Below are positions 8,448 to 16,301 of a stretch of 64,000 bases of DNA, in pieces (positions within the stretch are counted from its first letter, which is position 1; every line of letters begins with the position of its first letter). The DNA comes from DASUFF01 sp036274695 (lineage in GTDB: Bacteria; UBA10199; JACPAL01; GCA-016699445). The position numbers and the translations under genes are program-made. The stretch spans positions 1 through 64,000 of the forward strand of contig DASUFF010000030.1 of the NCBI GenBank assembly GCA_036274695.1, in the 5' to 3' direction. Under the pieces are notes generated by a model. The model searched no databases and was not told where the DNA came from. It was given only the letters and a program-made list of their open reading frames with translations.

Positions 8448-9035
8448 ATGGAAGAAACTCCGGGCCCGGATTTCGTCGGCCTCGCCATTGAACGGGGGAA
8501 AGCCGCGGTCAAAGACGCCCTTTGGAAGGGCGTGGCCTGGCTGTTTCTCGTCGCGGTGGCGGGTCTGCTTTTGTTGATGGCCGCCGCCTTCGCGTTTTAC
8601 GGGGCGGCGTTGGGGGTCGGCGAGGCGCTGGGCCACCGCGTTTGGCTGGGCTACCTGATCACCGGGACTGCGTTTCTCCTGCTCGTTTTTTTCGCCTTAC
8701 TGATTCAAAGATTCCGGTCGAAAAGGAAGAAAAAGGTTCTCTTCCGCAAGACGGCGGAATCCACGGACCGCTTGGTCGGGATCTTCGATCCCCGTCCCTG
8801 GATACGGGATCACCCGTGGCAGACGACGAGCCTGGCCGCCTTGGGCGGGTTCGCGGTGGGCTTTCGGATGGAAATGCCGGGGGCGGGCGCCTCCGCGGCA
8901 CCGACGTCCGAAGGGGCGCTGGGCAAGCCTTCCTTCCTGGACGAGCTGATCGCCGCGGGTCTGGAGATCCTCAAAAACGCGCTGACTCCCATCCTGGCCA
9001 CCGAAGTCGCCAAGCGGATCAATCAAGAGGAATAA
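8448..9035 (+). CDS. YqjE/phage-holin-superfamily-like membrane protein
   Basis: 195 residues. Two adjacent transmembrane helices (about residues 27-50 and 62-88) resemble PF07332 (YqjE-like, holin superfamily III). They are followed by a basic stretch (RFRSKRKKKVLF), a second weakly hydrophobic region (QTTSLAALGGFAVGF) and an amphipathic C-terminus. It starts 5 bases after the DUF883-like gene, so the two are an operon. Not evidence of a prophage: no other phage gene is nearby. Function unknown. Confidence 0.65.
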   Translation: MEETPGPDFVGLAIERGKAAVKDALWKGVAWLFLVAVAGLLLLMAAAFAFYGAALGVGEALGHRVWLGYLITGTAFLLLVFFALLIQRFRSKRKKKVLFRKTAESTDRLVGIFDPRPWIRDHPWQTTSLAALGGFAVGFRMEMPGAGASAAPTSEGALGKPSFLDELIAAGLEILKNALTPILATEVAKRINQEE

Positions 9036-9045
9036 GGAATACCGG

Positions 9046-9420
9046 CTATTGCAGGAATTCGCAGCCGACCGGCGGCGATTCGCTGTTCAACGCCTCGCAG
9101 GGCGAGTCGGTGATGGCCTTCTTGCAGCCGTCCACGGTTTCCTGAGTTACCTTCAGGTCCGGGGATTTTTTCAGGTTATCCGCGATGCCGGCGGAAATCT
9201 CCTGAAGGCATTGGTCCTTGTTGAATTGAGCGTTGTCCTTGTTGCAGGTCTCGTATTTGCCGCAGATCGCCGGCGCCAGCGTCTTGCCGATCTCCGCCAC
9301 GTCGATCGCCTTCGGGGCGCTCGAAACCATCTCCTTCATCTTTTCGGGAGAACATTTCGTGCATCCCGAAAAGCCGGCCGCCGCAACGACCGCCACTGCC
9401 AACATAAGAATTTTCTTCAT
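9046..9420 (-). CDS. Small Cys-rich lipoprotein
   Basis: 124 residues. The signal peptide MKKILMLAVAVVAAAGFSGC ends in a lipobox with Cys20, so it is probably an envelope lipoprotein. The mature part holds eight further cysteines in pairs (Cys-Gly-Lys-Tyr-Glu-Thr-Cys and so on), suggesting disulfides. The start has a GAGGGG site. It is convergent with the YqjE-like gene. No recognised domain and no assigned function. Confidence 0.75.
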   Translation of the reverse strand: MKKILMLAVAVVAAAGFSGCTKCSPEKMKEMVSSAPKAIDVAEIGKTLAPAICGKYETCNKDNAQFNKDQCLQEISAGIADNLKKSPDLKVTQETVDGCKKAITDSPCEALNSESPPVGCEFLQ

Positions 9421-9506
9421 GATCCCCTCCTGAACGGTCCGCCCAAGCTACCAGTTTTACGAGGATTTGAAAGATAAAAATCTCCCGAAGCGGTAGGATA
9501 GCCGAC

Positions 9507-10370
9507 GTGGCTTCCTTGAAGAAACGCCTGCCCGCCAACGCCCCCGGCGACTTCTACGTCGACGCGACCTGCATCGACTGCGACACCTGCCGCTGGATGG
9601 CGCCGGAGACCTTTGCCGAGAAGGACGGCAAGTCCTACGTCCACACCCAGCCCGGCGATCCGGAGCGAAGGCTGCGCGCGCTCAAGGCGCTGACGGCCTG
9701 CCCCACGGCGTCGATCGGGACGGAGGCGCGCCACGACATGGCGCCGGTCTTCGAAGCGTTGCCCGACTCCATAGAAGGCAACGTCTTCCACTGCGGCTTC
9801 CACGCGGAGGACAGTTTCGGCGCGGCCCCCTATCTCATCGTCCGTCCGCAGGGGAATATCCTCATCGATTCGCCCCGGTTCGCGTCCCCGCTCGTCAAGC
9901 GGTTGGAGGCGCTGGGCGGCGTGAAGACGCTCTTCCTCACGCACGGCGACGACGTGGCCGACCACCGCAAGTTCAAGGAGCATTTCGGCTGCGAGCGCAT
10001 CCTGCACGCCGGCGACGTGCGCGCGTCGACCGAAGACGTCGAATTCAAGCTGGAAGGGGAGGAGGCGGTGCGCTGGGATAAGGAGATCCTCTTCCTCCCG
10101 ACGCCGGGACACACGAAGGGCTCGGCCTGCCTTCTCTATCGCGATCGTTTCCTCTTCACCGGCGATCACCTGGCCTGGGACGACGACGCGAACCGGTTGG
10201 AGGCCTTTCGGAACGCCTGTTGGTACGATTGGAAGGTGCAGCGGGAATCGATGAAACGCCTGGCGGACTACTCCTTCGGATGGGTCCTGCCCGGACACGG
10301 GCGGCGCGTTCACCTGCCCGCCGACCGGATGGCGACCGAACTGCAACGCTTGGTGGAGTGGATGGCGTGA
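9507..10370 (+). CDS. Ferredoxin - metallo-beta-lactamase fold fusion
   Basis: 287 residues. The N-terminal ~70 residues carry a 4Fe-4S signature (CIDCDTCRWMAPETF, then ACPT). The rest is an MBL-fold hydrolase with LTHGDDVADH, a later GD, TPGHTKGS, TGDHLAW and PGHGRR, so the metal-binding set is largely intact although the usual HxHxDH is written HxDDxxDH. This fusion occurs across bacteria; substrate not known, glyoxalase II-like hydrolysis is possible. A GTG start is used, with GGTAGGA about 8 bases upstream. No signal peptide, so cytoplasmic. Confidence 0.85.
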   Translation: MASLKKRLPANAPGDFYVDATCIDCDTCRWMAPETFAEKDGKSYVHTQPGDPERRLRALKALTACPTASIGTEARHDMAPVFEALPDSIEGNVFHCGFHAEDSFGAAPYLIVRPQGNILIDSPRFASPLVKRLEALGGVKTLFLTHGDDVADHRKFKEHFGCERILHAGDVRASTEDVEFKLEGEEAVRWDKEILFLPTPGHTKGSACLLYRDRFLFTGDHLAWDDDANRLEAFRNACWYDWKVQRESMKRLADYSFGWVLPGHGRRVHLPADRMATELQRLVEWMA

Positions 10371-10383
10371 GGTGCCGGCCCAG

Positions 10384-10471
10384 CGGAGGGGGAGGGATTC
10401 GAACCCCCGATACCCGTAAGGGTATACCTGATTTCGAGTCAGGCGCCTTCAACCAACTCGGCCACCCCTCC
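10384..10471 (-). tRNA. tRNA-Ser (anticodon CGA)
   Basis: Minus-strand sequence begins GGAGGGGTGGCCGAGTTGG, with a 7-bp acceptor stem closing on CCCCTCC plus discriminator G. The anticodon stem-loop CTGACTCGAAATCAG gives anticodon CGA. A long variable arm (TACCCTTACGGGTA) is as expected for class II tRNA-Ser. The T arm is GGGTTCGAATCCC. No CCA is encoded. Confidence 0.95.
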
Positions 10472-10519
10472 GCTCGAACGGCACCGTGTCTCGACGGCGA
10501 GAGGGGTGTACTAGACCTT

Positions 10520-10909
10520 TCAGTTCGTCTTCAAGCCCTTTCGCTCCAGGGACCTGGCCTTTTCCGCGGTCTTCTTCCGATTCACCGTCTTTAATTTTTC
10601 GCGCTGCTCGGGTGTCAGGAGGGCCTGAAACTTGGCGTCGCTCTCGGTCTTGACGGCCTCGCGTTTCGCGCGGAAGTCCTCATAAAGGGATTTCAGCTTC
10701 TTATCGCGCTCCTGGTAGATCGCTCGAAGCTTCTCCTGTTGGTCCGCCGTCAGGTTCAGGTCGCTGGAGAGGCCTTGCGCGCGGCTTTCGGCGCGTTCCC
10801 GGCGCGGCTGAGGAGCCTCTTGCGCGGGATGCCATTCCGCCGTTGCCGCGGGGCCGGCGCAAAGAGCGACAAAGGCAAAAAACAGGGCCGACGTTTTCGA
10901 AAGGCGCAT
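10520..10909 (-). CDS. Spy/CpxP-like periplasmic protein
   Basis: 129 residues. A signal peptide (ALFFAFVALCAGPAATA) is followed by an all-helical, highly charged body with the LTxxQ-like repeats LNLTADQQEKLRAIYQ and LLTPEQREKL, the mark of the Spy/CpxP/CnrR superfamily. Spy members act as ATP-independent periplasmic chaperones, while CnrR-like members sense metals; no metal-ligand set is clear here. It is divergent from a second Spy-like gene. The 153-base gap between them (10910-11062) must hold both promoters and contains the palindrome TGAAACGATTTCA at 10976-10988. Confidence 0.72.
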   Translation of the reverse strand: MRLSKTSALFFAFVALCAGPAATAEWHPAQEAPQPRRERAESRAQGLSSDLNLTADQQEKLRAIYQERDKKLKSLYEDFRAKREAVKTESDAKFQALLTPEQREKLKTVNRKKTAEKARSLERKGLKTN

Positions 10910-10975
10910 GGATTCCTCCTTCGGAAGTGTGCCTGGTGACGGGTTAGACAGACGCCCGCCCGGCGCTGGGGTATT

Positions 10976-10988
10976 TGAAACGATTTCA
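10976..10988. promoter_or_regulatory. Candidate operator palindrome between divergent Spy-like genes
   Basis: TGAAA-CGA-TTTCA, a perfect 5-bp inverted repeat, lies about mid-way in the 153-base gap between the divergent Spy-like genes. Assigning it as a binding site is inference; no recognisable -35/-10 pair is clear next to it. Confidence 0.3.
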
Positions 10989-11062
10989 GAGCAATATCAA
11001 GCACGTGGGGCGCCGACACTTTCGGGCGCTTCCTTTCGTCTAATCCCACAGGAGGAAAGGTT

Positions 11063-11389
11063 ATGAAAAAAGGATTGGTGATCGGCGCGTTGGCTTTGGG
11101 ATTGACGGCCGGAGGAGCGGCTCTCACGACGTCGCAGGACCTCTTCGCACACGCCAAGGAGTTCAAGGCCAAGATGGAGGAGCGCCAGCAGAAAAGGCTG
11201 GAGAAGATGACCCGCGAGCTGAACCTGACCTCGGATCAGAAGGCGAAGATCCAGTCGCTCTTCAACGATCAGCGCGCGAAGATGAAGGCGATCCGCGAGG
11301 AGACGCATACGAAGATGCTGGCCCTGCTCAACGCCGACCAGAAGGCGAAACTAGAAAAATGGCGTGAGGGGAAGCGCAAGAAGGACTAG
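11063..11389 (+). CDS. Spy/CpxP-like periplasmic protein
   Basis: 108 residues. N-terminal hydrophobic signal (MKKGLVIGALALGLTAGGAA), then a helical charged body with LNLTSDQKAKIQSLFNDQ and LLNADQKAKLEKW, two LTxxQ-type elements. Strong AGGAGG 7 bases upstream. The ECF sigma gene begins 9 bases downstream, so this is probably the first gene of a sigma/anti-sigma operon, which recalls the CnrYXH logic of a periplasmic sensor next to its sigma factor. Chaperone or sensor role is not decided by the sequence. Confidence 0.75.
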   Translation: MKKGLVIGALALGLTAGGAALTTSQDLFAHAKEFKAKMEERQQKRLEKMTRELNLTSDQKAKIQSLFNDQRAKMKAIREETHTKMLALLNADQKAKLEKWREGKRKKD

Positions 11390-11398
11390 TCTTCCTTT

Positions 11399-11938
11399 GT
11401 GGCGCCGGAACGCGATGATTTCGAGGAGTTTGTCCGAGGCCAGCGGGAGCGCATGCTTCGGCTTTGCGCCGGGATCCTGTCGGATCCCGGCCAGGCCGAG
11501 GACGCCGCCCAGGAGGTTTTCGTGAAGGCCTACCGCGCCTGGGAGAATTTCCGCGGGGAGAGCTCGCGGTCGACCTGGCTCTACCGGATCGCCGTGCGCC
11601 ACTGCGTCGATCTGCTGCGCTTCCAGCAGCGTCTGCGCCGGATGTTCGCCACCGAAGGCGACGCGGCCGCGGAGGCGATGCAGGAGGCCCCCGGCGCGGA
11701 GGGCCGGCTGCCGGGATTCGAGACGGCGGTGGAATCGCGCATCGCCGCCAAGGAGATCCTGTCGGCCCTGCCGGAAGGGGACCGAGTGCTTCTGTCCTTA
11801 AGGGAGATCGAGGGATTGTCGTACGAGGAAATGGCGCGCGTTTTGGAGATTTCGGTGGAGGCCGTGCGTTCGAGGCTCGCACGCGCGCGACGCGCGCTGG
11901 CGCGCGTGTGGGAGAAAAGGCTTCAAGAGGGATCATGA
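11399..11938 (+). CDS. ECF-family RNA polymerase sigma factor
   Basis: 179 residues. Region 2 (about residues 10-75) contains GQAEDAAQEVFVKAYRAWENF and the -10-binding helix STWLYRIAVRHCVDLLR. Region 4 (about 115-170) contains SALPEGDRVLLSLREIEGLS and the helix-turn-helix EEMARVLEISVEAVRSRLAR. GTG start. Its stop overlaps the anti-sigma ATG as ATGA. It should direct transcription for envelope stress when released from the anti-sigma; targets are unknown, but self-regulation is usual in this family. Confidence 0.9.
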   Translation: MAPERDDFEEFVRGQRERMLRLCAGILSDPGQAEDAAQEVFVKAYRAWENFRGESSRSTWLYRIAVRHCVDLLRFQQRLRRMFATEGDAAAEAMQEAPGAEGRLPGFETAVESRIAAKEILSALPEGDRVLLSLREIEGLSYEEMARVLEISVEAVRSRLARARRALARVWEKRLQEGS

Positions 11939-12396
11939 AGAACGGCGACGAACATCTGCAGGTTTATCTTTTGGACGATCCGGAGACGGACGCCTCCGGG
12001 CGCCGCTCCATCGAGGCGCATTTGGCGGGCTGCGCCGATTGCCTGCGTTCGCTGGAATCCTACCGCCGCGCCCGGCGGCTGATCGCGCCCCCGGAGGTTT
12101 CGCCGGAAATTTCGGAGGTATCGACGGGGGATTTCGTGGAAAGGGTCTTTTCCAAGGTGGACGCCAAGCAAGCCTCGTCGCGGGAGGCCGGCAAACGCCG
12201 CTCGGTCTGGGCCTGGCCGGCCGCGGCCTTCGCGCTCGCGGCGGCGTTCGCGGCCGCCCTCTACTTCGGGTCCGCGCGGCCGGAGACGGATCAGGATCTG
12301 CTGGCGGGCGGGAACGAAGACTTTTATGAATGGGCGACGACGTCCGCGAGCCCGTCCGACGAGGACGTCTTGAAGGTCGTCTTGGAGGATCTCTGA
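11935..12396 (+). CDS. Zinc-finger-type transmembrane anti-sigma factor
   Basis: 153 residues. The N-terminal His-x3-Cys-x2-Cys motif (EAHLAGCADCLRSLESYRR, about residues 27-45) marks the ZAS anti-sigma domain. One transmembrane helix follows (WAWPAAAFALAAAFAAALYF, about 102-121), then a short acidic periplasmic tail. Coupled by ATGA to the sigma gene and by TGATG to the next Spy-like gene. Expected to hold the sigma factor at the inner membrane until a signal arrives. The short periplasmic tail suggests the downstream Spy-like protein may supply the sensing, which is inference. Confidence 0.85.
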   Translation: MKNGDEHLQVYLLDDPETDASGRRSIEAHLAGCADCLRSLESYRRARRLIAPPEVSPEISEVSTGDFVERVFSKVDAKQASSREAGKRRSVWAWPAAAFALAAAFAAALYFGSARPETDQDLLAGGNEDFYEWATTSASPSDEDVLKVVLEDL

Positions 12397-12770
12397 TGAT
12401 TTCCTGGAAAACTCTGCTGGCGGGCTTTCTGATCGGTCTCATCGCCGGCGGCGGCTGGGGGGCGTGGTACGCGAAGGAGCACGGGCACTTCTGGGACAAG
12501 CCCGGGGGCCGCGAGGTCCGGCTTCTGAAGGAATTCACCCGTGAATTGGATTTGACGGACGCACAACGCGCGTCCGTCAGCGCCATCCTTCAAAGCCAGA
12601 GAGGGAGGATCAAGGCGATTCGCTCCGAAATCCGCCCGCGCATGGAAGAGATCCGGGAGCAGGCCGGCGGAGAGATCCGCGCCTTGCTGGGCCCCGACCA
12701 GCAGGAGCGCTTCGATGTCCTGCAAATGCGCATGAAAGAGGAAAGGCGCAAGCGCGAGGAAAACCGCTGA
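12396..12770 (+). CDS. Membrane-anchored Spy/CnrR-like sensor protein
   Basis: 124 residues. A single N-terminal hydrophobic segment (about residues 7-26, rich in Gly) without an obvious cleavage site suggests a membrane anchor. The body has LDLTDAQRASVSAILQSQ and LLGPDQQERF, paired LTxxQ-like helices. A His-Gly-His (KEHGHFW) just after the anchor could bind metal, as in CnrX-type sensors. Translation is coupled to the anti-sigma gene by TGATG. It completes a Spy-sigma-anti-sigma-Spy operon and is the best candidate for the signal sensor. Confidence 0.75.
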   Translation: MISWKTLLAGFLIGLIAGGGWGAWYAKEHGHFWDKPGGREVRLLKEFTRELDLTDAQRASVSAILQSQRGRIKAIRSEIRPRMEEIREQAGGEIRALLGPDQQERFDVLQMRMKEERRKREENR

Positions 12771-12861
12771 ATCGATAAAAATTAGACGCTTTCCCCTTCC
12801 CGCCGCAAGGCGTTACAATACCCCTATCCCTCACGTCAGGACGATCCACCGGGAGGCGCTT

Positions 12862-13761
12862 GTGCGCGCGGCATGGCTTTTTGTCTGCGTGCTTTTTGTA
12901 TCCGCGACGCTGCTGGGCGGCGGGCCGGCGGGGTGCGGCCAGACGGCCACCGAAGAACAGGCGGCCGTCGACACGGACGGCGACGGCGTGGTCGACGAAA
13001 GCGACAATTGCACGGCGGTCGCGAACGCGGACCAGGGCGATGCGGACGGCGACGGCGTCGGCGACGCCTGCGACGTCACCGCCTGCGAGGAGCAGGGCTA
13101 CGATTGCCAGAGCCCTCTTTTTCTCTCCTGCGAAACCAAATCCGATTGTCTTTGTCTGATCGACGGCTGCGGCGAGACCTCGGGCGGCGTTCTGGACGCC
13201 GACCGGTTGGATTGCTGCAACGGTTTCTGCGTGAGCTTCGTCGATACGCCGCTGGAAACCTGCGAGGACCTGGCCGAGGCCGCGCCCGCCTGCTCGGAGA
13301 CGGGCCACGTCTTTCCCGAATGCGGCTTCAGCGTCGGATGCGACGGCCGGGTGGCTTCCCCCGGATTCTTCGAGTGCCAGGCGGGCTGTTGCGGAAGGCG
13401 CCTGCCGGCCTTCATCGGCGAGGGCGAGCCCTGCGTCGCAGATCCCCTCTCCGAGCCCCAGTGCGATTTCGGAATGGCCTGCGTCGACGGGACGTGCGCC
13501 AAGATCTGTCCGGACGACGGCGCGGGCCAAGCGATCCTGACCTGCGAACAAGTGGCCCTGTTCGGTCCCGAGGGCGATTGCGGAAATTTCGGTTACGAGC
13601 CTTGCGATGAGGAGACGGGTTGTTGCGGCGCCCCGTTGCCGGCCGGTCCCTGCGACCCGTATCCCAGCTGCGGCGACGTCGGAAACGATTGCGCGGCCGT
13701 CGGCCTGGAAGGAGTCTGCGCGACGCCGGACGAGTGCTGCGTGTTGCCACCGGAGCCCTAA
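12862..13761 (+). CDS. Cys-rich lipoprotein with thrombospondin type-3-like calcium repeats
   Basis: 299 residues. A GTG start with GGGAGG upstream leads into a lipoprotein signal (LFVSATLLGGGPAGC). Directly after the anchor come acidic repeats DTDGDGVVDESDNC and DADGDGVGDACD, the type-3 thrombospondin pattern that binds calcium. The remaining ~220 residues hold over 30 cysteines in small clusters such as CCNGFCVSF and CQAGCCGRR, so it is presumably disulfide-rich and exported. Such proteins are common in Myxococcota and related lineages. Coupled by TAATG to the next lipoprotein gene. Function unknown. Confidence 0.78.
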   Translation: MRAAWLFVCVLFVSATLLGGGPAGCGQTATEEQAAVDTDGDGVVDESDNCTAVANADQGDADGDGVGDACDVTACEEQGYDCQSPLFLSCETKSDCLCLIDGCGETSGGVLDADRLDCCNGFCVSFVDTPLETCEDLAEAAPACSETGHVFPECGFSVGCDGRVASPGFFECQAGCCGRRLPAFIGEGEPCVADPLSEPQCDFGMACVDGTCAKICPDDGAGQAILTCEQVALFGPEGDCGNFGYEPCDEETGCCGAPLPAGPCDPYPSCGDVGNDCAAVGLEGVCATPDECCVLPPEP

Positions 13762-14882
13762 TGACCATCACAAAGCCGATTCGTGCGCCGATCGCCGTTT
13801 TGCTGGCCGCGGTGGCCCTGGTGGCGGAGTGCTCCAGCCCCGGGGCGCCTCCGAGGCCGCCGGCCGAGATCCCGGGCTTGGTCGCGTTTCCGCAAAGCGT
13901 GGAGATCGACGTATCGACCATCTCCTCCGGCGCCGTTCCCGCGGCGCTTTCGACGCCCAAGGCGGCCGTGGGGGCGGGCGGGGAATTCTCCAGCGCCATT
14001 ACGACGGGCGCGGACCTGATCCGCACCATCTACAAGGTGTTCGTGGAGATCGGGTTGAGGCCGCTTACCCGCGTCCAGGCGCCGGTCGATCCGACGGTGA
14101 CGCGGTTCGAAGCGACGGTGACGGAAGGGGCCACGCCGGGGGATTTCAAGATCGATTTTGCCGATTTCGACCTGGACGGCGACGGCGCCTCGGAAGGCTG
14201 CACCGGCTGCACCTGCCCGACCGGCTGCACCGGCGTTTCCTGCCCCGCGTCGGCCCCTCTCGAAAGCCTCAAGCCCGTCTGTTACCGCGTCTGGTTCCGG
14301 GAGGAGGGGGGATCGTCGTTCACGCGGCTGATGGCCGGCGTCTTCGAGCGGCTGGCGGTCGCGGACGACGCGGCGACGCCGGAGGACGAGAACAATCCCG
14401 GCGCCGGCCGTTTCCGCCGGTTCGGTTTCAACTTCGGGGACGTCTCCAGCGACTTCGCCTCTTTCTACGATTTTCTCGATCCGGACGATCCTCTGAACCG
14501 CTCTTCGGAGGTTTTCCTAAAGACCGTGACGGAGGACCCGGGCGGGGCGATCACGACGTTCAACCATCTGGACGCCGTTCAGATCGGGGACGCCCCGCAA
14601 AAGACCGTGCGCGTGACGGCGGGAGCGGCGTCCAGCCCGCCGAACGAGGTCTTCAAGTACCGGGGAGGTTTCCGGGAAGATGAAGACTTCTTCAGCGGCG
14701 TCATTCAAAATCCCTCCGAGCTTTTGGAGTTCTGCGCCCGCATCTCGACAGGCGACGCGGCGGAGGATCCGGGCGCGTGCGACGCCCTCGGGATTTCCGT
14801 CGTGCCTTTGCCGTTCCTGAACTTCGCCTCGGAGGACGACGTCGCCGTTCCGGCGGGATTTCCCGAAACGCCTACTTTTTAG
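13761..14882 (+). CDS. Putative secreted or lipoprotein of unknown function
   Basis: 373 residues. The N-terminal hydrophobic segment (APIAVLLAAVALVAECSSPG) has a Cys at a possible lipobox, but Glu at -1 is atypical, so lipidation is uncertain. The mature protein is acidic, with a central Cys-rich DGDGASEGCTGCTCPTGCTG patch and long regions with no known domain. Its ATG overlaps the stop of the preceding Cys-rich lipoprotein (TAATG), so the two are probably made together. It overlaps tadA convergently by 11 bases. Confidence 0.68.
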   Translation: MTITKPIRAPIAVLLAAVALVAECSSPGAPPRPPAEIPGLVAFPQSVEIDVSTISSGAVPAALSTPKAAVGAGGEFSSAITTGADLIRTIYKVFVEIGLRPLTRVQAPVDPTVTRFEATVTEGATPGDFKIDFADFDLDGDGASEGCTGCTCPTGCTGVSCPASAPLESLKPVCYRVWFREEGGSSFTRLMAGVFERLAVADDAATPEDENNPGAGRFRRFGFNFGDVSSDFASFYDFLDPDDPLNRSSEVFLKTVTEDPGGAITTFNHLDAVQIGDAPQKTVRVTAGAASSPPNEVFKYRGGFREDEDFFSGVIQNPSELLEFCARISTGDAAEDPGACDALGISVVPLPFLNFASEDDVAVPAGFPETPTF

Positions 14883-15330
14883 ATTGTCTTAAATTCCGGA
14901 AAAAACGGGAGAGGATGTCCCCGCATTCGGTCTTCCGTACGCCGCGGGCGACTTCGATGCGGTGATTGAGCCGGCGATCCCCGGACAGGTCATAGAGGGA
15001 GCCGCAGGCCCCGGCCTTGGGGTCCATCGCTCCGAACACGAGACGTCCCACGCGCGCCTGGATCAAGGCGCCCATGCACATCAGACAGGGCTCGAGCGTG
15101 ACGTAGACGGCGACGTCGTTCAGCCGCCATCGCTTCAGCTTCCGCGCGAGCTTGCTGATCAGATAGATCTCGGCGTGGCCGAGAGGGTCGTTCTTGGACT
15201 CGCGAAGGTTGTGGGCGCGCGCGAGGACCTTTCCGTTTCGGACGGCCACGGCGCCGATGGGGGCTTCCTTTTTTGCGGCCGCCTTCTCCGCCTCCCGGAG
15301 GGCCGCCTCCATGAATCGTTCGTCACTCAA
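14872..15330 (-). CDS. tadA: tRNA-specific adenosine deaminase
   Basis: 152 residues. Converts A34 to inosine in the anticodon wobble position, normally of tRNA-Arg(ACG). The zinc site is complete: His52-Ala-Glu54 in PLGHAEI, and Cys82-x2-Cys85 in LEPCLMCMGAL. Length is normal for the family. ATGA overlap with panE on the same strand. The wider cytidine/guanine deaminase family shares these motifs, but MCMGALIQARV and the C-terminal FF motif favour TadA. Confidence 0.9.
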   Translation of the reverse strand: MSDERFMEAALREAEKAAAKKEAPIGAVAVRNGKVLARAHNLRESKNDPLGHAEIYLISKLARKLKRWRLNDVAVYVTLEPCLMCMGALIQARVGRLVFGAMDPKAGACGSLYDLSGDRRLNHRIEVARGVRKTECGDILSRFFRNLRQSKK

Positions 15331-16268
15331 AAATTCAGCTCCTTGGCGGAGAGTTGATCAAGAAACGACAAGAAATCATACAAAATCGTATTGACCGGCG
15401 TCGGCACGCCGAATTTTTTGCCTTCGCGCACCAGAAATCCCGCGAAGGTCTCGTGCTCGAGCCGGCGGCCGCGCTCGAAATCTTGGAGCATGGAAGGTTT
15501 CACCGACCGCAGCTCCTCGCTGGAGAGCGTCAGGTGGCGGTCGATCAGGTCCTCCGCCAGCGCGACCCCGTGTTTCGCGGCTACGGCGAAGACCTCCTTC
15601 ATCGCGTCTCCCAAAAGCTTTTTCATAAACTCCGATTCCAGGACGGCGCCGACCGTCGCCCGGGCCACCGTGCAGACCTGATTGAAGGCGGTGTTCCAGG
15701 CGAGCTTGGTCCAGAGGTCTTTTTGAATGTCGTTGGAGGCGTTCACCTCGATCCGGGCCTTATGGAAGGCTTCGACGACGTTCCACAGCCGAGTCGACTT
15801 CGAACCGTCCATCTCGCCGATGGAGACGGTGCCGCGGGCGTTGTGCAGGATCACCCCCGGCTCGACCACCTCGGCGCCGATATAGCAGACGCAGCCCAAG
15901 ACCTTGTCCTTCCCGAAGGCCTCTCCCAGCTTGATCTCGTTCTCGACACCGTTCTGGAAGGAAAGGAAGAGCGTTTCGGGTCCGGCGACGGACCTGATCA
16001 AGTCGATCGCCTTGTCCGTATCGTAGGATTTGACGGCCACGACGGCTAAGTCCGGCGGTTCATAGTCGGCGAGAGGGACGGCCGCGTCGACGGCTTTCAC
16101 CCGCGCGTGGAAATCCCCGCGGAAGCTTTTGACGACTAAGTCGTGCTTCTTCAGGGCTTCGAGCGTCTGGCCGCGGGCCAGGAAGGTGACGTCCTCCCCC
16201 GCGAGCGTGAGTTTCGTCCCGTAATAGCCGCCGACCGCGCCGGCGCCGACGATGAGGATGCGCATCAT
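15327..16268 (-). CDS. panE: 2-Dehydropantoate 2-reductase
   Basis: 313 residues (312 if the second Met is used). NADPH-dependent reduction of ketopantoate to pantoate in CoA biosynthesis. The N-terminal Rossmann motif is ILIVGAGAVGGYYG. The C-terminal domain has the conserved catalytic Lys region DLWTKLAWNTAFNQVC and the substrate-binding KPSMLQDFERGRR, both typical of the ApbA/PanE family. Coupled to tadA by ATGA. No other pantothenate gene is nearby. Some family members act on other 2-oxo acids. Confidence 0.85.
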   Translation of the reverse strand: MMRILIVGAGAVGGYYGTKLTLAGEDVTFLARGQTLEALKKHDLVVKSFRGDFHARVKAVDAAVPLADYEPPDLAVVAVKSYDTDKAIDLIRSVAGPETLFLSFQNGVENEIKLGEAFGKDKVLGCVCYIGAEVVEPGVILHNARGTVSIGEMDGSKSTRLWNVVEAFHKARIEVNASNDIQKDLWTKLAWNTAFNQVCTVARATVGAVLESEFMKKLLGDAMKEVFAVAAKHGVALAEDLIDRHLTLSSEELRSVKPSMLQDFERGRRLEHETFAGFLVREGKKFGVPTPVNTILYDFLSFLDQLSAKELNF

Positions 16269-16301
16269 TTCATTTTACGACAGATTCGCGCGAAATCCAG
16301 G

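Noticed and set aside
8448..9035. Phage holin, hence prophage
   Set aside because: The protein is of the chromosomal YqjE-like type beside a DUF883-like gene; no other phage gene is present.
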